From positions 1 through 48,141 of the forward strand of contig NZ_LZMC01000101.1 of assembly GCF_001668615.1 (NCBI RefSeq): a stretch of DNA of 48,141 bases, read 5' to 3'. The DNA is from Mycobacterium sp. 1274761.0. Its GTDB lineage: Bacteria > Actinomycetota > Actinomycetes > Mycobacteriales > Mycobacteriaceae. The position numbers and the translations under genes were made by a program. This document shows positions 40,293 through 48,141 of this stretch, one piece after another (position 1 is the first letter of the stretch; each line of letters starts with the position of its first letter). Under the pieces are notes generated by a model. That model worked only from the letters and a program-made list of their open reading frames with translations, was not told where the DNA came from and did not search any database.

Positions 40293-40934
40293 GTGGCAGC
40301 GGAAAAGGTGCGGGTCGTGGTCGGCGACGACCACCCGATGTTCCGCGAGGGCGTGGTGCGCGCGCTGGTATCCAGCGGTGAAATCGACGTGGTGGCCGAG
40401 GCCGAAGACGGCCGCGAATCCCTTGAGCTGATCCGCGAACACCTGCCGCAGGTGGCGCTGCTCGACTACCGGATGCCCGGCATGGACGGCGCGGAGGTGG
40501 CCGCCGCGGTGCGCCGCGACGAGCTGCCTACCCGGGTGCTGTTGGTGTCGGCGCACGACGAGTCGGCCATCGTGTACAAGGCGCTGCAGGAGGGCGCGGC
40601 GGGTTTCCTGCCGAAGGAATCGACCCGCAGCGAGCTGGTCAGCGCGGTCCTGAAATGCGCGAAGGGCAAGGATGTCATCGCACCCGAACTGGCCGCCGGG
40701 CTGGCGTCGGAGATCCGGCGCCGCAACGAGCCCGACGTGCCTGCGCTCAGCCCACGCGAACGTGAGGTGCTGAAGATGATCGCCTCAGGTAGCAGCATCC
40801 CGGCAATGGCCAAGGAGATGTTCCTCGCGCCGTCGACAGTCAAGACCCACGTACAGCGGCTGTACGAAAAGCTCGGGGTCAGCGACCGCGCCGCCGCGGT
40901 GGCCGAAGCGATGCGCCGCAAATTGCTGGACTAG
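40293..40934 (+). CDS. NarL/LuxR-family response regulator (orphan)
   Basis: About 213 residues from GTG 40293. The receiver domain (5-125) has the acidic pair D12/D13, phosphoacceptor D58 in LLDYRMPGMDG, and a PKES lysine near 106. The C-terminal LuxR HTH (about 147-205) contains LSPREREVLKMIASGSSIP and STVKTHVQRLYEKLGV. Such proteins dimerise on phosphorylation and activate promoters. No histidine kinase gene is adjacent, so its partner is elsewhere. An in-frame extension upstream to 40206 lacks domain features. The gene is convergent with the P450, with 8 bp between stops. Confidence 0.9.
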   Translation: MAAEKVRVVVGDDHPMFREGVVRALVSSGEIDVVAEAEDGRESLELIREHLPQVALLDYRMPGMDGAEVAAAVRRDELPTRVLLVSAHDESAIVYKALQEGAAGFLPKESTRSELVSAVLKCAKGKDVIAPELAAGLASEIRRRNEPDVPALSPREREVLKMIASGSSIPAMAKEMFLAPSTVKTHVQRLYEKLGVSDRAAAVAEAMRRKLLD

Positions 40935-40942
40935 CGCCGACG

Positions 40943-42295
40943 CTAACCCTTGGCGGTCACGTGCACGCGGGCTCCGCGTGCCGGAACCAGCGTGATGTGG
41001 TGCATGCGCATCGCCTCGTCCTGCGGTCGGTCAGCACGTAAATCCGTGCGCCGCAACACTGTCCGCAACACGGCATCCATCTCGGTCAGCGCGAAGGTCG
41101 CGCCGAGGCAGCGACGGGAACCGCCACCGAACGGGATCCACGCATAATTCGGTACGTCGCCGGCCAGCCAGCGCTCGGGACGGAAATCGCCCGCGTCCGG
41201 CCCCCAGATCTCCGGATCGGTCTGGATGCCGATGATCGACGGCAGCAGCAGCGTGCCTGCCGGCATCGTGTGACCGGCCAACTCGACCGGCTGGGTGACG
41301 CGGCGAGCGACATTCATGATCACCGGACGCAGCCGCAGCACTTCCTTCGCGACAGCGGCCCGGTAGGGATCGCGGGGATCATCGAGACCCGCCTGCACCT
41401 TATCCATTGCGCCGGAATGGCGCAGTAACCGTTCGAATGTCCACGACAGCGCGACCGCTGTGGTTTCGTGCCCCGCCACCAGCAGGGTGACGAGCTCATC
41501 CCGCACCAGCCCCGGCTCGGGATCATCGTCGAGCAGCATCGACAACACGTCGGGTCGTTCGGCCCGCCCGGGATCGCGTCGACGGCGCTCGATCTCCGCG
41601 TAGATCAGCTCATCTGCCCGGTCGAGGTCGCGGACCACGCCACTCCACGGCGGCACACGCAGCAGCGCGGGCCATATCCAGACCAGCATGTCGCTCACGT
41701 TGAACGCCAGCACCCGGCGCAGCGCCGCGCCGACGGCCGCGGCCCTGTCGTCCTCATCGACGCCGAGCACGACGCGCACGATGATGCGCAAGGTCAATTC
41801 CTGCATCCGCGGCAACAACTCGAAATCCCGGCCGACCGGCCAGTGTGCGATCTCGCGCTCGGTCTCCTCCTCCATCAGCGCGGCCACCCGGGCGATCCGT
41901 TCGCCGTGGAACGGCGGCAGCATGCGGCGACGTTCGGCCACATGCTGGGGCGCATCCATGGTCAGCACCGATCGGCTGCCCACCACCGGTGCCAGCAGCG
42001 AGTTGGCTTCGCCGGCGTGAAAGACCTCGGGGGCGCCGCGGAAGATCGTCCGCAAGTCGTCGGGGTTGCGCAGCACTACGCCGTAACCCGTCGGTTCGGC
42101 GTTGACGGTGAACGTGTCGCCGTACCGGCGGTGCATCGCCGGGATGAACCGCTGCCGCTGCGTCCAGATCAGCAGCGACTGCAGCACGCTGGGCAGTCTC
42201 GGGCCTGGCGGCAGACCCGCGGCCGACGTCACCCTCGACGCGGTCGAGGTGCGGTGCCACGACGACAGCCGGGTACTCGTCGTCTCGATCGTCAT
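40943..42295 (-). CDS. Cytochrome P450
   Basis: The 450-residue protein has all P450 signatures: AGPPG-like GLPPGPRLP at the N-terminus, I-helix AGHETT (274-279), the ExxR helix EVLR (318-321) and the heme-binding FGGGSRRCLGA with C396. There is no membrane anchor, as usual for bacterial P450s that take electrons from ferredoxin. The overall pattern resembles mycobacterial CYP136/CYP138-like enzymes, but I cannot assign the CYP family without alignment. No ferredoxin gene is adjacent. The downstream-oriented neighbour is an acyl-CoA dehydrogenase, 52 bp upstream on the same strand. Confidence 0.93.
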   Translation of the reverse strand: MTIETTSTRLSSWHRTSTASRVTSAAGLPPGPRLPSVLQSLLIWTQRQRFIPAMHRRYGDTFTVNAEPTGYGVVLRNPDDLRTIFRGAPEVFHAGEANSLLAPVVGSRSVLTMDAPQHVAERRRMLPPFHGERIARVAALMEEETEREIAHWPVGRDFELLPRMQELTLRIIVRVVLGVDEDDRAAAVGAALRRVLAFNVSDMLVWIWPALLRVPPWSGVVRDLDRADELIYAEIERRRRDPGRAERPDVLSMLLDDDPEPGLVRDELVTLLVAGHETTAVALSWTFERLLRHSGAMDKVQAGLDDPRDPYRAAVAKEVLRLRPVIMNVARRVTQPVELAGHTMPAGTLLLPSIIGIQTDPEIWGPDAGDFRPERWLAGDVPNYAWIPFGGGSRRCLGATFALTEMDAVLRTVLRRTDLRADRPQDEAMRMHHITLVPARGARVHVTAKG

Positions 42296-42347
42296 GATCC
42301 TGGTTCTACGCCCACGTACTGGCGTCGTCTACCGCCCAGGGTAGGAA

Positions 42348-43487
42348 TTACGTGGTCAAACCGCGCGCGATGACCAGGCGCTGAATCTGGTTCGTGCCCT
42401 CGAAGATCTGCATGATCTTCGCCTCGCGCATGTACCGCTCGACGCGGTAGTCGCGGGTATAGCCGGCGCCGCCGAACACCTGGACGGCGTCGGTGGTGAC
42501 CTTCATCGCGGCGTCGGTCGCCGTCAACTTGGCCACGCTCGCCTGCGCCGAATACGGCTTACCGGCGTCGCGCCTGCGCGCCGCATCGAGATATGTCGCC
42601 CGTGCGCTCGCGACCGCCGCGGCCATATCGGCCAGCAGGAACCCGAGCCCCTGATGGTCGATGATCTTGCGGCCGAACGTCGTTCGCTCATTGGCGTACC
42701 GGACGGCCTCGTCCAGCGCGGCCTGCGCGAGGCCGACCGCCACGGCGGCGATACCCAGCCGCCCGGAATCGAGTGCGCTGAAGGCGATCTGCAGGCCCTG
42801 GCCCTCGGCGCCGATCAACCGGTCGGCATCCAGCCGCGCGTTGTCGTAGAACGCTGACGTGGTCGGCACCGCATGCAGGCCCATCTTCTCCTCGGGCTTG
42901 CCGAAGCTGAGCCCGTCGAGATCGCCCGGCACCAGAAAACACGAAATCCCGCGCGAGCCCTCACCCGTACGCGCGAACAGCGTGTAGAAGTCGGCGCGCC
43001 CGCCGTGGGTGATCCAGGACTTGGACCCGTTGATGACATAGCCGTCGTCGGCTTTGGTCGCCTTGCATTGCAGCGCCGCTGCGTCCGAGCCGGCCTGCGG
43101 CTCCGACAGGCTGTAGGCGCCGATCTGCTCGCCGGAGAGCATGCCGGGCAGCCAGCGCCTCTTCTGCTTGTCGGCGCCGAACGCCAGCAGCGGGTGTGAC
43201 GACAGGCTGTGCACGCTGACCGCGACCGCGACGGCCGCCCAGCGCGCTGCGATCTCCTCGAGCACCTGCAGGTAGATCTCGTACGGCTGACCACCGCCGC
43301 CCCACTCCTCGGGCTGCGGTAGGCTCAGCAGCCCAGCCGCGCCGAGCGCAGGGAACACCCCTTCCGGGTAGGTCTCGGCTTTCTCATGGGCGTCGACGAC
43401 CGGGTCGAGCACCTTGTCGGCGATGTCGCGGGTGAGCGCGATCAGGTCTTCGGCGTCCCGGTCGGGTAACAGCCGATCGACAGCCAT
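42348..43487 (-). CDS. Acyl-CoA dehydrogenase
   Basis: The 379-residue protein is a standard short/medium-chain acyl-CoA dehydrogenase. Visible are AYSLSEPQAGSDAAALQCKA, the FAD-binding KSWITHGGRADFY, GRKIIDHQGL, VFGGAGYTRDY and the catalytic base E363 in IFEGTNQIQ. It converts acyl-CoA to trans-2-enoyl-CoA and passes electrons to ETF. A good ribosome site (gggagg) precedes the ATG. It lies upstream of the P450 gene on the same strand, so the two may share a transcript. Confidence 0.93.
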   Translation of the reverse strand: MAVDRLLPDRDAEDLIALTRDIADKVLDPVVDAHEKAETYPEGVFPALGAAGLLSLPQPEEWGGGGQPYEIYLQVLEEIAARWAAVAVAVSVHSLSSHPLLAFGADKQKRRWLPGMLSGEQIGAYSLSEPQAGSDAAALQCKATKADDGYVINGSKSWITHGGRADFYTLFARTGEGSRGISCFLVPGDLDGLSFGKPEEKMGLHAVPTTSAFYDNARLDADRLIGAEGQGLQIAFSALDSGRLGIAAVAVGLAQAALDEAVRYANERTTFGRKIIDHQGLGFLLADMAAAVASARATYLDAARRRDAGKPYSAQASVAKLTATDAAMKVTTDAVQVFGGAGYTRDYRVERYMREAKIMQIFEGTNQIQRLVIARGLTT

Positions 43488-43558
43488 CCGATGCCTCCCA
43501 TGTTTGCGCGCGTTTTGTCGTGCGCCTCGCAGTAACCATAGGCATGGGTGTCAGTGCG

Positions 43559-44452
43559 TCAGTCGCTGCGGCGGAACCAGGCCACGAAATACAGGACCAT
43601 CGCCAGGGTCAACGCGAGCAGCACCCATAACACGAGGATCTGGTCGATCCACGCGCCGGGTGGTGGCGCGCCCGGCATGAAGTTCCGGATCGGAATGATC
43701 GCGAACAACGATGCGGCGTACCACGTCCCGAACGGCGGAAGGAAGTTCCTCCGCCCGCGGAGCATCTCGATGGATATGAAGAGGGCCACTGCGGGCAAAG
43801 TGATCAACACCAGGCAGAGGCCGACATCGAAGGCCAGCGGCCCGCGCGCCCGCTTCAGGGTGATCGTCTGGTAGTCACCGTCGGGGGCGGACTGGGTGGC
43901 CGGGCCGCTGCGTGTGCTGGAGATGTCCCAGCTGTTGAGGCTGCCTGTCACGACCACTCGGGCGGGCTCGAACTCGCGGTCGTCACCGGAACCGACGAGC
44001 ATGTCCGCCCCCAGCGCGCCGACGGAGTAGGTATCGAAGGGCCACCTGTCGGGGTCGCCGGTGGCGGCGATGGTGGTCTTGATCTCGCTGGGCAGCTGAC
44101 CCTTAGGCGTTTCCAGGTCGCCGCCGATGTTGGTGTCGTTGACGAAGAGACGCACGGCGACGTCGGTGTTGACCACATTGAGGTCGGCGTTCATGTGCGC
44201 GTCGGCGGGGAAAACCATGACGCTTACGTCGACCTTGTTGTCAACCGGGTGGATCGCGTCGAGTGTCACCTGTACGACGGTGTCGCTGTCATCGCCGAGA
44301 TCGGCAGGGCCAAGCGCCTTTTCCGGGCCGGCGACCCAGTGGTAGCCGGCCAGCGCCGCGGCGTAGATGATGAGGATGATCAGCACGGTGCCGATACCGG
44401 CCAGCCGTGCACGCATCGTTCCGCGCGACGTCGACCGTTCGTCTTCTTGCAC
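43559..44452 (-). CDS. DUF4436 family membrane protein
   Basis: 297 residues from GTG (a later ATG at residue 13 is possible). One membrane segment near the N-terminus (about 18-40) leads into an extracytoplasmic beta-rich domain (about 50-205, with DAIHPVDNKVDVSVMVFPAD and RWPFDTYSVGALGADML), followed by three C-terminal membrane segments (about 208-230, 240-260 and 268-290). This is the DUF4436 layout, found mainly in actinobacteria; function unknown. A -10 hexamer ends 7 nt before the GTG. Confidence 0.82.
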   Translation of the reverse strand: MQEDERSTSRGTMRARLAGIGTVLIILIIYAAALAGYHWVAGPEKALGPADLGDDSDTVVQVTLDAIHPVDNKVDVSVMVFPADAHMNADLNVVNTDVAVRLFVNDTNIGGDLETPKGQLPSEIKTTIAATGDPDRWPFDTYSVGALGADMLVGSGDDREFEPARVVVTGSLNSWDISSTRSGPATQSAPDGDYQTITLKRARGPLAFDVGLCLVLITLPAVALFISIEMLRGRRNFLPPFGTWYAASLFAIIPIRNFMPGAPPPGAWIDQILVLWVLLALTLAMVLYFVAWFRRSD

Positions 44453-44459
44453 GCACGGG

Positions 44460-44465
44460 ATGCTA
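44460..44465 (-). promoter_or_regulatory. Predicted -10 element of the DUF4436 gene (leaderless)
   Basis: On the reverse strand TAGCAT ends 7 nt before the GTG, which supports the GTG as the true start. Confidence 0.45.
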
Positions 44466-44526
44466 GTTCGATGGCACCGCGGAACAGGCGCGGCGTGCCG
44501 ACGGCAAATCCGCCGAAATGCCGCCC

Positions 44527-45972
44527 TTAGTGTCCGGCGCCGACGGTTTCAGAGAGTGCAGCGTTGATCGCGTCGACCCGGTCTTTGGCGTCGCCGAACA
44601 GCATCTGGGTGTTCTCACGGAAGAACAGCGGGTTCTGCACGCCGGCGTAACCGGAGGCCATGGACCGCTTGAACACGATGACGTGCGCGGCGTTCCACAC
44701 GGTCAGCACCGGCATGCCGGCGATCGGGCTGCCCGGGTCCTCGGATGCCGCCGGGTTGACGGTGTCGTTGGCGCCGATGACGAGAACGACGTCGGTGCTG
44801 TCGAAGTCGTCGTTGATCTCGTCCATCTCCAGCACGATGTCGTAGGGCACCTTGGCCTCGGCCAGCAGGACGTTCATGTGGCCCGGCAGGCGTCCCGCGA
44901 CGGGGTGGATGCCGAACCGGACCTCGACGCCGCGGTCGCGCAGCTTGCGGGTCAGATCGGCGACGCCGTACTGGGCCTGGGCGACGGCCATCCCGTAGCC
45001 CGGCGTGATGATCACCGACTTGGCGGATTCGAGCAGTTCGGCGGCACCCTCGGCATTGATCTCGCGATGCTCGCCGTAGTCCTTGTCGTCCGCCGGGCCA
45101 GCCTCGATCCCGAAGCCGCCGGCGATCACCGAGATGAACGACCGGTTCATCGCCTTGCACATGATGTAGGACAGGTAGGCACCGGAGGATCCGACCAGCG
45201 CGCCCGTGATGATCAGCAGGTCGTTGCCGAGCAGGAACCCCGAAGCCGCTGCGGCCCAACCGGAATAGCTGTTGAGCATCGACACCACCACCGGCATGTC
45301 GCCGCCGCCGATCGAGGCGACCAGGTGCCAGCCGAGCAGCAGCGCAAGCACGGTGACCGCCACCAGCACCCACAGCTGAGGGTCGATGACGAACCACACG
45401 GTCAGCGCGGCGAAGACGACGAGCGCGCCGACGTTGAGGAAGTTTTTGCCGGGCAACATCATCGGAGCGGACTTGATGCGGGCCGAGAGCTTGAGGTTGG
45501 CGACGATCGAACCCGTGAACGTCACGGCGCCGATGAAGACGCCGATGACGACTTCGGCCGAGTGGATGCCGAACATGCCCTCGTGCTGCAGCAGCGCGGC
45601 CTCGGATCCGGCGAGGTCGGCTTCGACGTGCAGATAGCCGTTCCAACCGACCAGCACGGCGGCCAGGCCGACGAAGCTGTGCAGCAGCGCGATCAGTTCC
45701 GGCATGCCGGTCATCTCGACGACCTTGGCGCGCCACAGACCGATCGCGGCGCCGATGGCCATGGCCCCGAAGAGCAGGCCGACGCCAACGGATTCGATGT
45801 GGCGCGCGAATGCCAGTGCGATCGTCGCGATCAGGGCGACGGCCATTCCGGCGATGCCGAAAGTATTTCCGGCCCTGGATGTTTCATGCTTGGACAACCC
45901 GGCCAGCGCGAGGATGAACAGGATCGCGGCGACGACGTACGCCGCGGATGCGATGGTTTCCAGTCTCAACAT
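44527..45972 (-). CDS. pntB: NAD(P) transhydrogenase beta subunit
   Basis: The 481-residue protein is PntB of the proton-translocating nicotinamide nucleotide transhydrogenase, which uses the proton gradient to reduce NADP+ with NADH. The N-terminal two thirds are hydrophobic with about nine membrane segments (to about 270), and the C-terminal NADP-binding domain III starts near 300 and has VIITPGYGMAVAQAQYGV, VRFGIHPVAGRLPGHMNVLL, VVLVIGANDTVNPAA and AGYAGVQNPLFF. It starts 4 bp after the pntA stop and is co-transcribed. Confidence 0.95.
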   Translation of the reverse strand: MLRLETIASAAYVVAAILFILALAGLSKHETSRAGNTFGIAGMAVALIATIALAFARHIESVGVGLLFGAMAIGAAIGLWRAKVVEMTGMPELIALLHSFVGLAAVLVGWNGYLHVEADLAGSEAALLQHEGMFGIHSAEVVIGVFIGAVTFTGSIVANLKLSARIKSAPMMLPGKNFLNVGALVVFAALTVWFVIDPQLWVLVAVTVLALLLGWHLVASIGGGDMPVVVSMLNSYSGWAAAASGFLLGNDLLIITGALVGSSGAYLSYIMCKAMNRSFISVIAGGFGIEAGPADDKDYGEHREINAEGAAELLESAKSVIITPGYGMAVAQAQYGVADLTRKLRDRGVEVRFGIHPVAGRLPGHMNVLLAEAKVPYDIVLEMDEINDDFDSTDVVLVIGANDTVNPAASEDPGSPIAGMPVLTVWNAAHVIVFKRSMASGYAGVQNPLFFRENTQMLFGDAKDRVDAINAALSETVGAGH

Positions 45973-45976
45973 TGCT

Positions 45977-47530
45977 CTAGCTCCTCGTGAACATGGCCAG
46001 CATGCGGCGGGTCACGGCGAAGCCGCCGAAGACGTTGATGCTGGCGAGCAGGATCGCCAGGGTTGCCACCGCGGTGACGACGACATTTCCCGATTCCAGG
46101 CCGGGGCCGACCTGCAATAGCGCGCCGACGACGATGATTCCGGAGATCGCGTTGGTCACCGACATCAGCGGGGTGTGCAGCGCATGGTGCACGTTGCCGA
46201 TCACGTAGTAGCCGATCACGATCGCCAGCGCGAACACGGTCAGGTGCACCTGCAGCGCGGCCGGCGACAGCGCGATGAGCACGAACAGCAGCGCCGCGGC
46301 GGTGAAGGTCACCGCCAGCCGACGCCCGATGGTCATCGGCTTTTTCTCCGGCTTCGTCTCTACCGGAGCGGCCACGGCAGCCGCAGGCGCGGCCGACACC
46401 TGTACCGGCGGAGGGGGCCAGGTGATCTCGCCGTCGCGCACCACCGTCACCGAGCGCTGCACGACGTCGTCCCAGTCCAGCCGGAGCTGACCGTCTTTTT
46501 CCGGAGTGAGCAGCTTGAGCAGGTTGACCAGGTTGGTGCCGTACAGCTGCGACGCGGTGGCGGGCAGCCGGCCGGCGAGATCGGTGTAGCCGATGATCGT
46601 CACACCGTTGTCGGTGACGATTGCCTTGTCCTTGACGGTGCCCTCGACGTTGCCACCGTTGGCCGCTGCCATGTCGACGATGACGCTGCCGGGCTTCATC
46701 GAGGCCACCATGTCGGCGGTGATGATGCGCGGTGCCGGCTTACCGGGGATCAGCGCGGTGGTGATGATGATGTCGACGTCACCTGCCTGCTCGGCGTAGA
46801 GCTGCGCCTCGCGGGCCTTGTAGTCGTCGTCCATCTCCTTGGCGTACCCGGTGGCGGAAACCTCACTTTCGCTGGCATCCGGTCCTGCGATCGAAAGGTA
46901 TTCGCCACCAAGGGATTTCACCTGATCTGCGACCTCGGGCCGGGGGTCGGTGGCGCGCACGATCGCGCCGAGGCTGCCCGCCGCGCCGATGGCTGCCAGA
47001 CCGGCCACACCGGCGCCGACGACCAGCACCTTGGCCGGGGGCACCTTGCCCGCCGCTGTCACCTGCCCGGTGAAGAACCTGCCGAACTCATGCGCCGCCT
47101 CGACGACGGCGCGGTAGCCCGCGATGTTGGCCATCGACGACAGCACGTCCAGGGACTGGGCCCGCGAGATTCGAGGGACGGCGTCCATGGCAAGCACGGT
47201 GATGGGCCGGGTGGCCAGCTGCTCGAGCAGCTCGGGCTTGAGGGCGGGGGAGATCAGGCTGATCAGGGTCGCGCCGCCGCGCATGGCGGCGATCTCCGCC
47301 TCGTTCGGCGCGTTCACCTTGAGTACCACGTCGGCGGCCCAGACCTGCTGAGCGGACCCGACTCCGGCGCCGGCGTCGGTGAAAGCCTCATCGGAGAAGC
47401 TCGCGGCGGCACCCGCGCCCGACTCGACGACTACTTCATAGCCGAGCTTGATGAGTTGGCCGACGGTCTGCGGCGTCGCCGCGACGCGTGTTTCTCCAGG
47501 CAGCGACTCTCTCGGAATCCCGATGATCAT
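45977..47530 (-). CDS. pntA: NAD(P) transhydrogenase alpha subunit, single-chain
   Basis: The 517-residue protein combines the soluble NAD-binding domain I (1-370, with MIIGIPRESLPGETRVA at the start and the Rossmann motif VVGAGVAGLAAIGAAGSLG) with a membrane part of four segments (about 407-515), joined by an Ala/Pro-rich linker (about 378-400). This is the single-chain form known from E. coli PntA. In M. tuberculosis the same function is split into pntAa and pntAb. The operon is pntA-pntB on the reverse strand, next to fadE2/ptbB as in other mycobacteria but in a different orientation. Confidence 0.95.
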   Translation of the reverse strand: MIIGIPRESLPGETRVAATPQTVGQLIKLGYEVVVESGAGAAASFSDEAFTDAGAGVGSAQQVWAADVVLKVNAPNEAEIAAMRGGATLISLISPALKPELLEQLATRPITVLAMDAVPRISRAQSLDVLSSMANIAGYRAVVEAAHEFGRFFTGQVTAAGKVPPAKVLVVGAGVAGLAAIGAAGSLGAIVRATDPRPEVADQVKSLGGEYLSIAGPDASESEVSATGYAKEMDDDYKAREAQLYAEQAGDVDIIITTALIPGKPAPRIITADMVASMKPGSVIVDMAAANGGNVEGTVKDKAIVTDNGVTIIGYTDLAGRLPATASQLYGTNLVNLLKLLTPEKDGQLRLDWDDVVQRSVTVVRDGEITWPPPPVQVSAAPAAAVAAPVETKPEKKPMTIGRRLAVTFTAAALLFVLIALSPAALQVHLTVFALAIVIGYYVIGNVHHALHTPLMSVTNAISGIIVVGALLQVGPGLESGNVVVTAVATLAILLASINVFGGFAVTRRMLAMFTRS

Positions 47531-47756
47531 CGATTTCGATCCGATCTAGGTTTCGGTCACGGTCCGGCCGCAGCGCGAGAAGGCGCTCCGACTTGGGCTC
47601 GTCGTGGAACGAGTGAATACGTCAGTGTAAGAGGCGGTCCAAATCGGCCTTGCGACCCGTGCGGCGTCTGGAGAGTTTCGGCGATGCCCCCGCAGGGAAC
47701 CCGAAATTGGCGGGCACGTCAGCGACAGCCCGGAACCCGCAATCAAAGGAACCGTC

Positions 47757-48141
47757 ATGGATAACAGCGCCGTCATCTGGATCGTCGTTGCCGTAGTAGC
47801 CGTCATTGTGATCGCGGCATTGCTGCTCGCGGCGCGCAAGAGGCGCAATGAGCGCAGGCATGTGCAGGCTCAGCGCATTCGTGAAGACATCACCACCCAC
47901 ACAGCCAAGGTCGAGAAACGCGAGGCGTTGGCCGACGAGACCGCCGCCCGTGCCCGCGCGGCCGAAGCCGAGGCCGAGGCCAAGGCGGCCGAAGCGGCCA
48001 GGCTCAAGGAGCAGGCGGACAACCACCGGCAAGCCGTCACCGAAACCCGTGAAGACCTTGACAAGCGCCGCGAGCACGCCGACCGGCTGGACCCCAAGAC
48101 GCGCCCGCAGCAGGAAACCGCGTCGCGCGACCAAGTGTCAC
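47757..48141 (+). CDS. Partial CDS, single-pass membrane protein with coiled coil
   Basis: The frame opens at ATG 47757 after a good ribosome site (aaagga) and is still open at the window end (128 codons). The start MDNSAVIWIVVAVVAVIVIA is a membrane anchor (about 6-26), followed by a basic stop-transfer (RKRRNERRH) and a highly charged Ala/Glu/Arg-rich helix likely to form a coiled coil (about 40-110). Mycobacteria have similar small proteins of unknown function. It is divergent from pntA, 226 bp away. Confidence 0.75.
   Translation, partial: MDNSAVIWIVVAVVAVIVIAALLLAARKRRNERRHVQAQRIREDITTHTAKVEKREALADETAARARAAEAEAEAKAAEAARLKEQADNHRQAVTETREDLDKRREHADRLDPKTRPQQETASRDQVS

Noticed and set aside
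44518..45990. A 490-codon open frame antisense to pntB
   Set aside because: Asp/His/Arg/Val-rich translation with no domain; pntB on the other strand is complete.
44527..47530. pntA-pntB as separate fragments or a frameshift
   Set aside because: Both frames are intact and full length; the 4-bp gap is a normal operon junction.
1..48141. CRISPR arrays, tRNA/rRNA genes, insertion sequences and phage genes
   Set aside because: I looked for repeated spacers, transposases, integrases and structural RNA signatures and saw none.

Overview
The window comes from a GC-rich actinobacterium, almost certainly a rapid-growing Mycobacterium (Mycolicibacterium). The evidence is the high G+C content, F420-type enzymes, FadE-type acyl-CoA dehydrogenases, a PtpB-type phosphatase with the active site HCFAGKDRTG, an EspI-like ATPase, many apparently leaderless genes, and a gene order that from memory follows M. 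tuberculosis Rv0145-Rv0149 and Rv0153c-Rv0157. No tRNA, rRNA, CRISPR array, transposase or phage gene was seen.

Layout. 1-9.6 kb is metabolic: a cut-off reverse gene, a molybdopterin oxidoreductase, two F420-type flavin-fold enzymes, a reverse operon (EVE, pirin, GNAT, thioesterase), a second reverse operon (OhrR-like MarR, DUF5313, epoxide hydrolase) and a divergent acyl-CoA carboxylase beta subunit. 9.9-11.5 kb holds an orphan EspI-like ATPase. 11.8-19.8 kb is the most unusual part (see below). 19.9-24.5 kb has a second pirin, a FUSC exporter with its TetR, and another TetR. 24.5-29.8 kb is the conserved block of two methyltransferases, aldehyde dehydrogenase, SDR and quinone reductase. 29.8-36.6 kb is an accessory stretch: HAD, methyltransferase, DUF456, secreted CBM2 protein, secreted small protein, aldo/keto reductase, LLM monooxygenase, glycosyltransferase. 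37-48 kb has ptbB, fadE2, a DUF1348 protein, small proteins, an orphan LuxR response regulator, a P450, an acyl-CoA dehydrogenase, a DUF4436 membrane protein, pntAB and the start of a membrane/coiled-coil protein that runs off the window.

The standout is the 11.8-19.8 kb bidirectional locus. Leftward run a membrane protein (four TM segments, TrkA-N-like Rossmann region, RyR domain, paired GDW repeats) and ptsH (HPr). Rightward run a possible 26-codon leaderless ORF, a ribokinase-like PfkB kinase, a fusion of an N-terminal TIR domain to a DeoR sugar-phosphate sensor domain, a FruK/LacC-like PfkB kinase, and ptsI (Enzyme I). The energy-coupling half of a phosphotransferase system is therefore present without any sugar-specific Enzyme II in the window, and it is joined to a TIR (NAD-cleaving or scaffold fold) and a RyR domain. 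From memory, M. smegmatis has an ordinary fructose PTS (ptsI, deoR, fruK, fruA, ptsH) in a comparable neighbourhood. My inference is that this locus is a remodelled fructose PTS in which the transporter was lost and the repressor became a TIR protein, giving a candidate sugar/PEP-sensing, NAD-linked signalling or defence module. That function is a hypothesis; the domain content and gene order are visible directly.
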